Source: Streptomyces afghaniensis 772 (lineage in GTDB: Bacteria > Actinomycetota > Actinomycetes > Streptomycetales > Streptomycetaceae). From it: a stretch of 38,395 nt of DNA. The translations under genes and the position numbers were made by a program. Numbering within the stretch: the first letter of the stretch is position 1; each line of letters starts with the position of its first letter. Where the stretch lies: assembly GCA_000415505.1 (NCBI GenBank), contig KE354192.1, forward strand, positions 1-38,395, written 5' to 3'. Below the pieces are notes generated by a model. It searched no databases and was not told the DNA's origin. It worked only from the letters and a program-made list of their open reading frames with translations. This document shows, in pieces, positions 1-7,746 of the stretch.

Positions 1-1
1 G

Positions 2-376
2 GCCGACGACGTCAGGAGCTGGCGACGGGCGGAAGCTGGAGCTGGCGGGCCTGGAGCTGTCCGTCGCGCACGCGCCCGGCCATACCAAGGGTCGGTGACC
101 TTCGGCATGCCCGAGGCGGCGGACATCCCGCCGATCCTGTTCTCGGGCGACCTGCTGTTCGCCGGCTCCATCGGACGCACCGACCTGCCCGGCGGTGACA
201 TGGCCGAGATGCTCGACTCGCTGGCCCGCGTGTGCCTGCCGCTCGACGACTCGACCGTGGTGCTGTCCGGCCACGGCCCCCAGACGACCATCGGCCAGGA
301 GCGCGCCACCAACCCGTATCTGCGGCAGGTGGCGGCCGGCCAGGGAGCTTCCGAGGCTCCCCGACGAGGAATGTGA
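2..376 (+). pseudogene. MBL-fold (glyoxalase II-like) hydrolase, 3' fragment with apparent frameshifts
   Basis: This is the C-terminal part of a metallo-beta-lactamase-fold hydrolase; the 5' end lies outside the window. The readable parts include a SVAHAPGHTKG segment (positions about 57-91), the GDLLFAGSIGRTD metal-binding segment and [13 protein letters not shown] with the last metal-ligand His. The protein cannot be read in one frame. It starts in frame 2 (ADDV), continues in frame 1 (ELATG, from 16), then frame 3 (KLELAGLELSV, from 33) and returns to frame 2 at about 92 (SVTFGMPE), which runs to the TGA at 374-376. Each switch is explained by one missing base in a short homopolymer (near 13, 31-32 and 89-91). 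Three losses in 90 bases at the very edge look more like sequence error than gene decay. The stop overlaps the hisS GTG start. MBL proteins of this type commonly sit upstream of hisS in Streptomyces; the substrate is unknown. Confidence 0.75.
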
Positions 377-1650
377 CGAGACCTTCCGTGAGCACCTTCA
401 AGGCCCCCAAGGGCACGTACGACCTGATCCCGCCGGACTCCGCGACGTTCCTGGCGGTCCGCGAGGCGATCGCCGCACCGCTGCGCAACTCCGGCTACGG
501 CTACATCGAGACGCCGGGCTTCGAGAACGTCGAACTCTTCGCGCGCGGCGTCGGCGAATCGACGGACATCGTGACGAAGGAGATGTACGCCTTCGAGACG
601 AAGGGCGGCGACAGGCTGGCCCTGCGCCCCGAAGGCACGGCCTCCGTCCTGCGTGCCGCGCTGGAGGCCAACCTGCACAAGGCGGGCAACCTCCCGGTCA
701 AGCTCTGGTACTCCGGCTCGTACTACCGCTACGAGCGTCCCCAGAAGGGCCGTTACCGCCACTTCTCCCAGGTCGGTGCCGAGGCGATCGGTGCCGAGGA
801 CCCGGCACTGGACGCCGAGCTGATCATCCTGGCCGACCAGGCGTACCGCTCGCTGGGCCTGAGCAACTTCCGGATCCTGCTCAACAGTCTGGGCGACAAG
901 GAGTGCCGCCCGGTGTACCGGACGGCGCTCCAGGACTTCCTGCGCGGCCTGGACCTGGACGAGGACACCCTGCGCCGGGCGGAGATCAACCCGCTGCGCG
1001 TCCTCGACGACAAGCGCGAGTCGGTCCAGAAGCAGCTCGGGGACGCGCCGCTGCTGCGCGACTACCTCTGTGACGCCTGCAAGGCGTACCACGAGGAGGT
1101 CCGCGAGCTGATCACGGCGGCGGGCGTCGCCTTCGAGGACGACCCGAAGCTGGTGCGCGGCCTGGACTACTACACCCGCACGACGTTCGAGTTCGTCCAC
1201 GACGGCCTCGGCTCCCAGTCCGCCGTCGGCGGCGGCGGGCGCTACGACGGCCTGTCCGAGATGATCGGCGGCCCCGCGCTGCCGTCCGTCGGCTGGGCCC
1301 TCGGCGTCGACCGCACGGTCCTCGCCCTGGAGGCGGAGGGCGTCGAGCTCGAACTCCCCGCCACCACCAGCGTGTTCGCCGTCCCGCTCGGCGAGGAGGC
1401 CCGCCGGGTCCTGTTCGCCAAGGTCACGGAGATGCGCAAGAACGGCATCGCGGCCGACTTCTCCTACGGCGGCAAGGGCCTCAAGGGCGCGATGAAGAAC
1501 GCCAACCGCAGCGGCGCCCGCTACACGATCGTCGCCGGCGAACGCGACCTCGCCGAGGGCGTCGTCCAGCTCAAGGACATGGAGTCGGGCGAGCAGACGG
1601 CGGTCGGGGTGAACGAGATCGTGGCGGAACTCGAGGCGCGACTCGGTTAG
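373..1650 (+). CDS. hisS: Histidyl-tRNA synthetase
   Basis: Class II aminoacyl-tRNA synthetase that charges tRNA-His using ATP in the cytoplasm. The 425-residue length is normal for the family. Visible signatures are motif 2 around residue 127 ([12 protein letters not shown]), the histidine-specific loop [11 protein letters not shown] near 260-270, the second His loop [11 protein letters not shown] near 283-293, and motif 3 [13 protein letters not shown]-terminal anticodon-binding domain follows ([15 protein letters not shown] onwards). The GTG at 373 overlaps the TGA of the upstream hydrolase, which suggests coupled translation. A second GTG at 388 ([13 protein letters not shown]) is possible and would shorten the protein by five residues; neither has an ideal Shine-Dalgarno. 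The gene ends at a bidirectional terminator facing the convergent regulator gene. Confidence 0.97.
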   Translation: MTRPSVSTFKAPKGTYDLIPPDSATFLAVREAIAAPLRNSGYGYIETPGFENVELFARGVGESTDIVTKEMYAFETKGGDRLALRPEGTASVLRAALEANLHKAGNLPVKLWYSGSYYRYERPQKGRYRHFSQVGAEAIGAEDPALDAELIILADQAYRSLGLSNFRILLNSLGDKECRPVYRTALQDFLRGLDLDEDTLRRAEINPLRVLDDKRESVQKQLGDAPLLRDYLCDACKAYHEEVRELITAAGVAFEDDPKLVRGLDYYTRTTFEFVHDGLGSQSAVGGGGRYDGLSEMIGGPALPSVGWALGVDRTVLALEAEGVELELPATTSVFAVPLGEEARRVLFAKVTEMRKNGIAADFSYGGKGLKGAMKNANRSGARYTIVAGERDLAEGVVQLKDMESGEQTAVGVNEIVAELEARLG

Positions 1651-1664
1651 CAGCAGACCAGAAG

Positions 1665-1704
1665 CGAAGGCGCCGGACACCTGCCGAGGTGCCCGGCGCC
1701 TTCG
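1665..1704. terminator. Bidirectional terminator between hisS and the response regulator gene
   Basis: A perfect 12-bp inverted repeat, CGAAGGCGCCGG (1665-1676) and its complement (1693-1704), encloses an inner CACCT/AGGTG stem. It lies between two convergent genes, 15 bases after the hisS stop and directly against the end of the minus-strand regulator, so it probably serves both. There is no clear U-tract, as is common in Streptomyces. Confidence 0.8.
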
Positions 1705-2331
1705 TCACTGCTCCAGCAGCCCGTGCCGCAGCGCGCTCGTCACCGCCGCCGTCCGGTCGTCCACCCCCAACTTGCCGAAGACGCGCAGGAGATACGTCTT
1801 CACCGTGGACTCCCCGATGAACAACCGGCGCCCGATCTCCGCGTTCGTGCAGCCCTCGGCGACCAGCCGCAGCACGGCCGTCTCGCGTTCCGACAGCCGC
1901 GGCCGCTCCGGCTTCGTCCGTAACTGGTCCACCAGCCGCGCCGCGACGGACGGGGCCAGGACCGTCTCACCACGGGCCGCCGCCCGCACCGCGTCCGCGA
2001 GTTCGGCACGCGGCAGGTCCTTCAGCAGATAACCCGCCGCCCCGGCCTCCACCGCCCGCAGGATGTCCCGGTCCGTCTCGTACGTCGTCAGCACGACCAC
2101 CCGGCACGGCAGCCCGGCCCGCGTCATACGCACGATGGAGTCCACACCCCCGCCCCCCGGCATCCGCAGATCCATCAGCACGATGTCGGGCCGCAACTCC
2201 TGCGCCAGCGCCTCCGCCTGCGGCCCGCTGGACGCGTCGGCGACGACCTCCAGATCGGACTCCGCACTGAGCATCGCCCGCAGCCCCTCCCGTACGACGG
2301 GATGGTCGTCGGCCAGGACGATCCGGATCAC
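1705..2331 (-). CDS. NarL/LuxR-type two-component response regulator (contains a TTA codon)
   Basis: 208-residue DNA-binding response regulator. The N-terminal receiver has the acidic pair D8-D9, the phospho-acceptor D54 (VLMDLRMPG), the switch Thr at T82/T83 and K104 (GYLLKDLP). The C-terminal LuxR helix-turn-helix spans about 146-203 (LSERETAVLRLVAEG, then GESTVKTYLLRVFGKL). The GTG start overlaps the kinase stop by four bases, so the pair is translationally coupled and is presumably one phosphorelay. Leu137, in the linker between the two domains, is encoded by TTA (plus-strand positions 1921-1923). In Streptomyces this codon needs the bldA tRNA, so regulator output may be limited until development. 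The likely target is the heptamer array at 5278-5310 in front of its own operon; that is inference. Confidence 0.95.
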   Translation of the reverse strand: MIRIVLADDHPVVREGLRAMLSAESDLEVVADASSGPQAEALAQELRPDIVLMDLRMPGGGGVDSIVRMTRAGLPCRVVVLTTYETDRDILRAVEAGAAGYLLKDLPRAELADAVRAAARGETVLAPSVAARLVDQLRTKPERPRLSERETAVLRLVAEGCTNAEIGRRLFIGESTVKTYLLRVFGKLGVDDRTAAVTSALRHGLLEQ

Positions 2332-3524
2332 GGCGTCTCCCTCCTCACCAACGGCAGGCGGACGGTCACGACCGTGCCGCCGCCGGGTGCACTGCGCACC
2401 TCGGCGGTTCCGCCCACCTCGACGGCCCGGGCCCGCAGCCCCGCCAGACCGTACCCACCGCGAACGGCACCCGGGTCAAATCCGGGCCCGTCGTCCCGCA
2501 CGGACACGGTCAGCAGGTCGTCGGCGTACGCCAGCGACACCCCGACCACCACCGAACTCCCCGCGTGCTTACGGGCGTTGGCCAACGCCTCCTGGCAGGC
2601 GCGCAGCGCGACCACCTCGGGGCCCGCGGGCAGCGTGCGCACCGGGCCGGTCACCTCCAGCACCGCGTCATGCCGCGCGGCGAGCCGCCCCAGCGCATCC
2701 GGCAGGGACGCACCGTCCAGGTCGGCGGGCGCGCCCCCGGCGACCAGGGCCCGGGCCTCGGCGAGGTTCTGCCGGGCCGTCTCGTCCATCAGGCGCAGAT
2801 GGCGCCGCGCCTCGGGCAGGTCGTGGTCCAGCTCCGCCTCGACCGCCTGGATCAGCATCACGAGACTCGTGAACCCCTGAGCGAGCGTGTCGTGGATCTC
2901 CCGGGCCAGCCGCTCCCGTTCGGCCAGCGCCCCGTGCGCCTCGGACAGCCGCCCGATCTCGTGCCGGCTCGCGTCGAGCTCCGCGATCAGCTCGGCCCGC
3001 TCCTGGCTCTGCTCGATGATCCGGATGATCCAGATGCCGACGGCGACCGAGAACACGAAACTGACCAGGGAGAACAAGGCGTTGAAGACCACGTCCCGGG
3101 TGCTGGGCCGCCACAGCAGCGCCCAGCCGGCCACGGGTACGAGGTTCACCACGGCCACGGCCACCAGCGCCGACCGCAACCGCAGCGTCATGAAGCACTG
3201 CGGGATCAGGGCGAAGGCCAGCAGCCGCGTCTCGCCCACGAGGACCGCCGACGGCAGGACCAGCGCCAGCGCCGCCGTCAGATAGCCGATCGTCCGCCGC
3301 TGGTCGGGCGGGTCGCCCTGGATCAGCCGGCGCCCTTCCCTCACGTACAGCGGGACCAGCGGGACGAGCAGCGCCGCCGCGACCGCACGGACCGGCCGGC
3401 CGGGGTGATCGGCGGCGAGCACGGAGACCAGGGTCGCCACCCAGATGAGCGCGAAGTACGTGTCCCAGAGCCGGAACGAGCGCTCCCAGGTGTAGGCGCT
3501 GCCGGCATCCGCCGCACCGCTCAT
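2328..3524 (-). CDS. Membrane sensor histidine kinase (HisKA_3 type)
   Basis: 398-residue kinase of the NarX/DesK-like class. Residues about 22-170 are strongly hydrophobic with several membrane helices (for example 22-37, 46-61, 81-97, 121-138 and 147-170) and no sizeable extracytoplasmic domain, so it probably senses something at or within the membrane. The dimerisation domain has the phospho-acceptor H211 in AREIHDTLAQG. The ATPase domain has the N-box N316 (QEALANARKHAG), the G1 box DDGPGFD (344-350) and the G2 box GYGLAGL (357-363). The ATG at 3524 is chosen because it overlaps the permease stop in an ATGA arrangement; the open frame upstream is antisense-like filler within the permease gene. 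It lies in the operon ATPase-permease-kinase-regulator. The signal is unknown. Confidence 0.93.
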   Translation of the reverse strand: MSGAADAGSAYTWERSFRLWDTYFALIWVATLVSVLAADHPGRPVRAVAAALLVPLVPLYVREGRRLIQGDPPDQRRTIGYLTAALALVLPSAVLVGETRLLAFALIPQCFMTLRLRSALVAVAVVNLVPVAGWALLWRPSTRDVVFNALFSLVSFVFSVAVGIWIIRIIEQSQERAELIAELDASRHEIGRLSEAHGALAERERLAREIHDTLAQGFTSLVMLIQAVEAELDHDLPEARRHLRLMDETARQNLAEARALVAGGAPADLDGASLPDALGRLAARHDAVLEVTGPVRTLPAGPEVVALRACQEALANARKHAGSSVVVGVSLAYADDLLTVSVRDDGPGFDPGAVRGGYGLAGLRARAVEVGGTAEVRSAPGGGTVVTVRLPLVRRETP

Positions 3525-4366
3525 CCCTCGCGCCGGTCCTTCCAGCGGAACGTCAGCAGGCACAGCACCAATCCTCCGGCGCACCACGCCGCGAGCACCA
3601 GGGCCACGCGTCCCGTCTCCCAGCTCCCCGCCTGCTCCAGCACCTGCGCCGACTCCGGCAGGAACACCCCGCGCAGCCCCTGGCACATCCACTTCAGCGG
3701 GAACAGCGCACCTATGGTCAGCATCCAGTCCGGGACGGTGCCGATGGCGATGTACACCCCGGAGATGAACTGGAGCACCAGGAAGGGCAGCACGACCACG
3801 GAACTCGCGCTGTTCGCGGACGTCGGCACCGAGCTGATCGCGATGCCGAGCAGCGCGCAGGCCGTGATCCCGAGCACGAAGATCCACGCCAGGTCGAACC
3901 AACGGCCGGCGTCGGACGGCAGGTTCACGTCGTACACGGTCGTGCCGACGAGGAGGAGGATCACCGTCTCCAGCAGACCGGTGAACAGAACGAGCCAGAT
4001 CTTGCCGAGGAAGTACGCCGTCGGCGGCATCGGTGTGCCGCGCAGCCGGCGCAGCACCTTCTCCTCCCGCTCCACGGCGATCGAGATGCCGAGCGCCTGG
4101 AAACTCGTCGACATGATGCCGGCGGCCATCATCGCCGGGACGTAGAGCTGCGAGGCGGTGATGCCCGCGCCCGCCACGTCGTCCCGGAAGATCGACGCGA
4201 ACAGGAACAGGAAGACGACCGGGAAGGCGAACGTGAACACCACCTGGTCGCGCTGCCGGAAGAACTGCCTGATCTCCAGGGCACCCCGCCGCAGCCCCAG
4301 CCCCCAGGCGCTGGGCAGCCCCCCGACGCCGACCGCACCGCGGTCCCGTACGGCGGTCGTCGTCAT
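3521..4366 (-). CDS. ABC-2 type transporter permease
   Basis: 281-residue polytopic membrane protein of the ABC-2 family. About six hydrophobic segments are visible: about 43-60, 74-97, 118-143, 158-179, 188-208 and 252-272. Its short cytoplasmic N-terminus and the conserved-looking region VEREEKVLRRLRGTPM between helices 2 and 3 are typical of drug- or lipid-exporting half-transporters. It follows its ATPase with a four-base overlap and overlaps the kinase start in the same way, so the three are probably made in fixed proportion. Such permease/ATPase pairs next to DesK-like kinases often export or detoxify membrane-active compounds; the substrate cannot be read from the sequence. Confidence 0.92.
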   Translation of the reverse strand: MTTTAVRDRGAVGVGGLPSAWGLGLRRGALEIRQFFRQRDQVVFTFAFPVVFLFLFASIFRDDVAGAGITASQLYVPAMMAAGIMSTSFQALGISIAVEREEKVLRRLRGTPMPPTAYFLGKIWLVLFTGLLETVILLLVGTTVYDVNLPSDAGRWFDLAWIFVLGITACALLGIAISSVPTSANSASSVVVLPFLVLQFISGVYIAIGTVPDWMLTIGALFPLKWMCQGLRGVFLPESAQVLEQAGSWETGRVALVLAAWCAGGLVLCLLTFRWKDRREG

Positions 4367-5235
4367 CGCGCGTCCTCCTGCCGCTGTCCGGTCAGCCGGA
4401 GGTAGACGTCCTCCAGCGTGGGCCGGCTCACCGCCAGCCCCGGGATCTCCCCGTCGAAGCGCCGCATGAGCCCGGCGATCGTCCTGGTCGGCGTGCCCGT
4501 GCGCTCCCTGCGCGGGGTGCCGTCCGGCTCGGTCCACTCGACGAGGGCCTCGGTGCCGTACCGCTCCCGCAGCGCCCCGGGCTCGCCCTCGGCGACGATC
4601 CGGCCCTTCGCGACGACGGCCAGCCGATGCGCGAGGGCCTCCGCCTCCTCCAGATAGTGCGTGGTCAGCAGGATGGTCGTGCCGCCGTCCGCCAGGGCGC
4701 GGATCAGCGACCAGAACTGCCGCCGGGCCGCCGGATCGAACCCGGTCGTCGGCTCGTCCAGAAGCAGCAGGTCCGGACCGCCGATCACGCCGAGCGCCAC
4801 GTCCAGACGCCGGCGCTGGCCACCCGACAGCGCCTTGATCCGGCTGTCCGCCTTCGCCTCCAGACCGACCAGTCCGATCACCTCCTCCGGGTTCCGCGGC
4901 CGGGGGTAGTAGCCGGCGAAGTGCCGCACCGTCTCCCGGACCGTCAACTCCGCGGGCGCCGATTCGTCCTGCCAGACGATTCCGACACGTGAGCGCCACG
5001 CGCGCGTGCCGGTCGCCGGGTCCGACCCGAGCACGGACACCTCGCCCGAGTCCCGGTCCCGGTTGCCCTGGAGGATCTCCACCGTGGTGCTCTTGCCCGC
5101 GCCGTTGGGCCCGAGCAGGCCGAACACCTCGCCCGGGCGGATGCCCAGATCGATGCCGTCGACGGCGGTCACGTCCCCGTACCGCTTGCGCAGCCCCCGC
5201 ACCCGCACGGCGAGGTCGTACCCGTGTGCTGTCAT
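4363..5235 (-). CDS. ABC transporter ATP-binding protein
   Basis: 290-residue ATPase that powers the ABC-2 permease. Walker A is GPNGAGKST (42-50), the Q-loop lies near residue 89 (VGIVWQDESAP), the signature is LSGGQ (136-140), Walker B is LLLLDEP (156-162) and the H-loop His is H193 (TTHYLEEAEAL). The C-terminal tail of about 70 residues resembles the DrrA-type extension. The ATG at 5235 is preferred because the protein begins just before the nucleotide-binding fold (VRGLRKRYGDV). No good Shine-Dalgarno lies upstream, so a leaderless or weakly initiated mRNA is possible. This is the first gene of the minus-strand operon; its promoter region is shared with the divergent VKOR gene and contains the heptamer array at 5278-5310. 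Confidence 0.95.
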   Translation of the reverse strand: MTAHGYDLAVRVRGLRKRYGDVTAVDGIDLGIRPGEVFGLLGPNGAGKSTTVEILQGNRDRDSGEVSVLGSDPATGTRAWRSRVGIVWQDESAPAELTVRETVRHFAGYYPRPRNPEEVIGLVGLEAKADSRIKALSGGQRRRLDVALGVIGGPDLLLLDEPTTGFDPAARRQFWSLIRALADGGTTILLTTHYLEEAEALAHRLAVVAKGRIVAEGEPGALRERYGTEALVEWTEPDGTPRRERTGTPTRTIAGLMRRFDGEIPGLAVSRPTLEDVYLRLTGQRQEDAR

Positions 5236-5277
5236 GCGACGAGCGTCGGCCGGAACGCAACCCTCAGGGACGACCTT

Positions 5278-5310
5278 GTGGACACGCTTATGTCCACTGA
5301 ACGGTGGACA
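5278..5310. promoter_or_regulatory. Three alternating heptamers, candidate operator in the divergent promoter region
   Basis: The word GTGGACA occurs at 5278-5284, its exact reverse complement TGTCCAC at 5291-5297, and GTGGACA again at 5304-5310, each separated by six bases. The middle copy therefore forms a perfect 7-6-7 inverted repeat with both neighbours. The array lies 43-75 bases upstream of the ABC ATPase start and 68-100 bases upstream of the VKOR start, so one bound regulator could control both. NarL-family regulators are known to bind paired heptamers; assigning this site to the regulator encoded at 1705-2331 is inference. TGGACA inside the word also resembles a -35 element. Confidence 0.6.
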
Positions 5311-5377
5311 CAGGCCCTCGTGCGGCAGAATGGCCCTGACCGAAGCAGTCCGGGTCTCAAGTGACGGAATCGGCGGG

Positions 5378-6034
5378 ATGAGCAAGACGACAGTCAAGGA
5401 CGTCTCCATGGAGCCCGAGTCGGAGCACGCCGAGATCGCGCCCCGCACCGAGGGCGGCAGCCGTGCCCTCGCCCTGCTGCTGGTGATCACCGGCGCGGCC
5501 GGACTGCTCGCCTCGTGGGTCATCACGATCGACAAGTTCAAGATCCTCGAGGCCAAGGTCGAGGGCAAGACGTTCACCCCCGGGTGCAGCCTCAACCCCG
5601 TCGTCTCCTGCGGCAGCGTCATGGAGAGCAAGCAGGCCGCGGTCTTCGGCTTCCCGAACCCGATGCTCGGCCTCGTCTGCTACGCCATCGTCATCGGCGT
5701 CGGCGTGAGCCTGCTCGCCCGGGCCCGCTTCCCGCGCTGGTACTGGCTCACCTTCAACGCCGGCTGCCTGTTCGGCGTCGGCTTCTGCGCCTGGCTGATG
5801 TTCCAGTCCCTGTACCGGATCAACGCACTGTGCCTGTGGTGCTCCCTGGCCTGGGTCGCGACGATCCTCATGTTCTGGTACGTGACGTCGTTCAACATCC
5901 GCAAGGGCTTCCTGCCCGCCCCGCCCTGGCTCAAGGGCTTCTTCGGCGAGTTCACCTGGGTCATGCCCGTGCTGCACATCGGCATCATCGGCATGCTGAT
6001 CCTGACCCGCTGGTGGGACTTCTGGATGAGCTGA
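5378..6034 (+). CDS. Vitamin K epoxide reductase (VKOR) family membrane protein
   Basis: 218-residue membrane oxidoreductase. In actinobacteria VKOR homologues reoxidise DsbA-like proteins using quinones and so drive disulfide formation in secreted proteins. The active-site motif CLWC is at C152-C155 at the start of a membrane helix, and the extracytoplasmic loop pair is C70 and C78 (PGCSLNPVVSCGS). Hydrophobic segments lie at about 30-51, 95-114, 124-143, 152-171 and 193-210. An ATG at 5408 has a better Shine-Dalgarno (AAGGA at 5396-5400) and would remove ten residues; the longer form is given because its N-terminus reads plausibly. No thioredoxin-fold partner is fused or adjacent. The gene is divergent from the ABC operon and shares the heptamer array. 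Confidence 0.92.
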   Translation: MSKTTVKDVSMEPESEHAEIAPRTEGGSRALALLLVITGAAGLLASWVITIDKFKILEAKVEGKTFTPGCSLNPVVSCGSVMESKQAAVFGFPNPMLGLVCYAIVIGVGVSLLARARFPRWYWLTFNAGCLFGVGFCAWLMFQSLYRINALCLWCSLAWVATILMFWYVTSFNIRKGFLPAPPWLKGFFGEFTWVMPVLHIGIIGMLILTRWWDFWMS

Positions 6035-6077
6035 GCCGGGAGCACCGGGGCCCGGCGGCATTGTCAGTGCCGTGATT

Positions 6078-6083
6078 TAGGGT
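6078..6083 (+). promoter_or_regulatory. Possible -10 element for rarA (near-leaderless)
   Basis: TAGGGT lies seven bases before the GTG start of rarA, inside a short AT-rich patch (GATTTAGGGTTTCTGA) that stands out from its surroundings. If it is used, the mRNA would begin at or next to the start codon. No convincing -35 is visible at 16-18 bases upstream. Confidence 0.35.
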
Positions 6084-6090
6084 TTCTGAC

Positions 6091-7446
6091 GTGGAGCCCG
6101 ACCTGTTCACCGCCGCAGCAGAAGAACGCCAGGAGAAGGAGCCGTCCAGCAGCCCCCTGGCGGTGCGGATGCGCCCGCGCACCCTCGACGAGGTCGTGGG
6201 CCAGCGGCATCTGCTGAAGCCGGGCTCGCCCCTGCGCAGACTGGTCGGCGAGGGCGCCTCCGGCCCGGCCGGCCCCTCCTCGGTGATCCTCTGGGGCCCG
6301 CCCGGCACCGGCAAGACCACCCTGGCGTACGTGGTCTCCAAGGCCACCAACGCCCGCTTCGTCGAACTCTCGGCGATCACCGCGGGCGTCAAGGAGGTCC
6401 GCGCGGTCATCGACGGCGCCCGCCGCGCGTCCGGCGGATTCGGCAAGGAGACCGTCCTCTTCCTCGACGAGATCCACCGCTTCAGCAAGGCCCAGCAGGA
6501 CTCCCTGCTCCCGGCCGTCGAGAACCGCTGGGTGACACTGATCGCGGCGACGACGGAGAACCCGTACTTCTCGGTGATCTCCCCCCTGCTGTCCCGCTCC
6601 CTGCTGCTCACCCTCGAACCGCTCACGGACGACGACATCAAGGGCCTCGTCCAGCGGGCCCTGACCGACGAGCGCGGTCTCAAGGGCGCCGTCGCCCTCC
6701 CCGAGGAGACCGAGAGCCACCTCCTGCGCATCGCCGGCGGCGACGCCCGCCGCGCCCTGACCGCCCTGGAGGCCGCCGCCGGAGCCGCCCTGGACAAGGG
6801 CGAGACGGAGATCGGCCTGACCACCCTGGAGGAGACGGTCGACCGGGCGGCCGTGAAGTACGACCGCGACGGCGACCAGCACTACGACGTGGCCAGCGCC
6901 CTGATCAAGTCCATCCGCGGCTCCGACGTCGACGCCGCCCTGCACTACCTGGCCCGGATGATCGAGGCCGGCGAGGACCCCCGCTTCATCGCCCGGCGCC
7001 TGATGATCTCCGCCAGCGAGGACATCGGCCTCGCCGACCCGAACGCGCTGTCCATCGCGGTCGCCGCCGCCCAGGCCGTCGCCATGATCGGCTTCCCGGA
7101 GGCCGCCCTCACCCTCAGCCACGCCACCATCGCCCTCGCCCTGGCGCCCAAGTCCAACGCCGCGACGACCGCGATCGGCGCCGCCCTGGAGGACGTACGC
7201 AAGGGACTGGCCGGGCCCGTGCCCGCGCACCTGCGCGACAGCCACTACAAGGGCGCCACCAAGCTCGGCCACGGCCAGGGCTACGTCTACCCGCACGACC
7301 TGCCCGAGGGCATCGCCGCCCAGCAGTACGCCCCGGACGCTCTGAAGGACCGCGAGTACTACGAGCCCACCCGGCACGGCGCGGAGGCCCGCTACGCGGA
7401 CGCGGTCGAGTGGACCCGGAAGAACCTCGGTCGAAAGCGGTCCTGA
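6091..7446 (+). CDS. rarA: Replication-associated recombination protein A (RarA/MgsA AAA+ ATPase)
   Basis: 451-residue AAA+ protein related to clamp-loader subunits; the family acts at stalled replication forks and DNA ends. Walker A is GPPGTGKT (69-76), Walker B is VLFLDE (122-127), sensor 1 lies in ATTENP (about 153-158) and the arginine finger in LLSRS (166-170). The C-terminal part has the RarA tetramerisation region ([13 protein letters not shown]) and the family-typical [16 protein letters not shown] segment. The GTG start is supported by the AAA N-terminal pattern [14 protein letters not shown] shared by the family. It is separate from the upstream VKOR gene (56-base gap) and precedes the rpsD leader. 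Confidence 0.96.
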   Translation: MEPDLFTAAAEERQEKEPSSSPLAVRMRPRTLDEVVGQRHLLKPGSPLRRLVGEGASGPAGPSSVILWGPPGTGKTTLAYVVSKATNARFVELSAITAGVKEVRAVIDGARRASGGFGKETVLFLDEIHRFSKAQQDSLLPAVENRWVTLIAATTENPYFSVISPLLSRSLLLTLEPLTDDDIKGLVQRALTDERGLKGAVALPEETESHLLRIAGGDARRALTALEAAAGAALDKGETEIGLTTLEETVDRAAVKYDRDGDQHYDVASALIKSIRGSDVDAALHYLARMIEAGEDPRFIARRLMISASEDIGLADPNALSIAVAAAQAVAMIGFPEAALTLSHATIALALAPKSNAATTAIGAALEDVRKGLAGPVPAHLRDSHYKGATKLGHGQGYVYPHDLPEGIAAQQYAPDALKDREYYEPTRHGAEARYADAVEWTRKNLGRKRS

Positions 7447-7460
7447 GCACCCTGTAAACT
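7431..7460 (+). promoter_or_regulatory. Candidate rpsD promoter
   Basis: TCGAAA (7431-7436) and TAAACT (7455-7460) are separated by 18 bases and resemble -35 and -10 elements of the major sigma factor. They lie at the rarA 3' end and would start a transcript near 7467, leaving a roughly 280-base leader before rpsD. Confidence 0.5.
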
Positions 7461-7466
7461 CGTTCG

Positions 7467-7746
7467 GAGTGCCGCGTCCCGTGCAGTCAGAACGGGACAG
7501 TCGGCCGGAGCCCGGTCCTCCGGGATCGGCTCCAGGAGCGTCGCGCACCGTCGAACGGTGTCGCGGGCAGCCCACCACCACTCGTCGCACGACGGGAACG
7601 GCCGGTGGGCCACTCGCGTGCTGCACGTATGTGCCCAGACCAGGGGAGCGGCTGCCCACCCCGTCCGCAAGGACGAGGAGGGTTTCCCCGGCTGCGGATG
7701 CGACCTCCCACAACCCTGACAAGCCGACACTAGGAAACGAGAAACA
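7467..7746 (+). promoter_or_regulatory. Structured 5' leader of rpsD, candidate S4 autoregulatory RNA
   Basis: This stretch of about 280 bases holds no gene but many short perfect helices: 7476-7482 with 7492-7498; GGAGCC 7507-7512 with GGCTCC 7528-7533; CACCGT 7546-7551 with ACGGTG 7555-7560; GCCCACC 7570-7576 with GGTGGGC 7604-7610, enclosing CGTCG/CGACG (7583-7587 with 7590-7594); and CGTCC 7662-7666 with GGACG 7671-7675, closed by a GCAA tetraloop. In other bacteria S4 represses its own mRNA through a leader structure. I do not recognise this one as a known leader family, so the role is inference. Confidence 0.5.

Noticed and set aside
95-376. A separate short MBL-type gene starting at GTG 95
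   Set aside because: The conserved HTKG motif lies upstream in another frame; this is the tail of a longer frameshifted gene, not a gene start.
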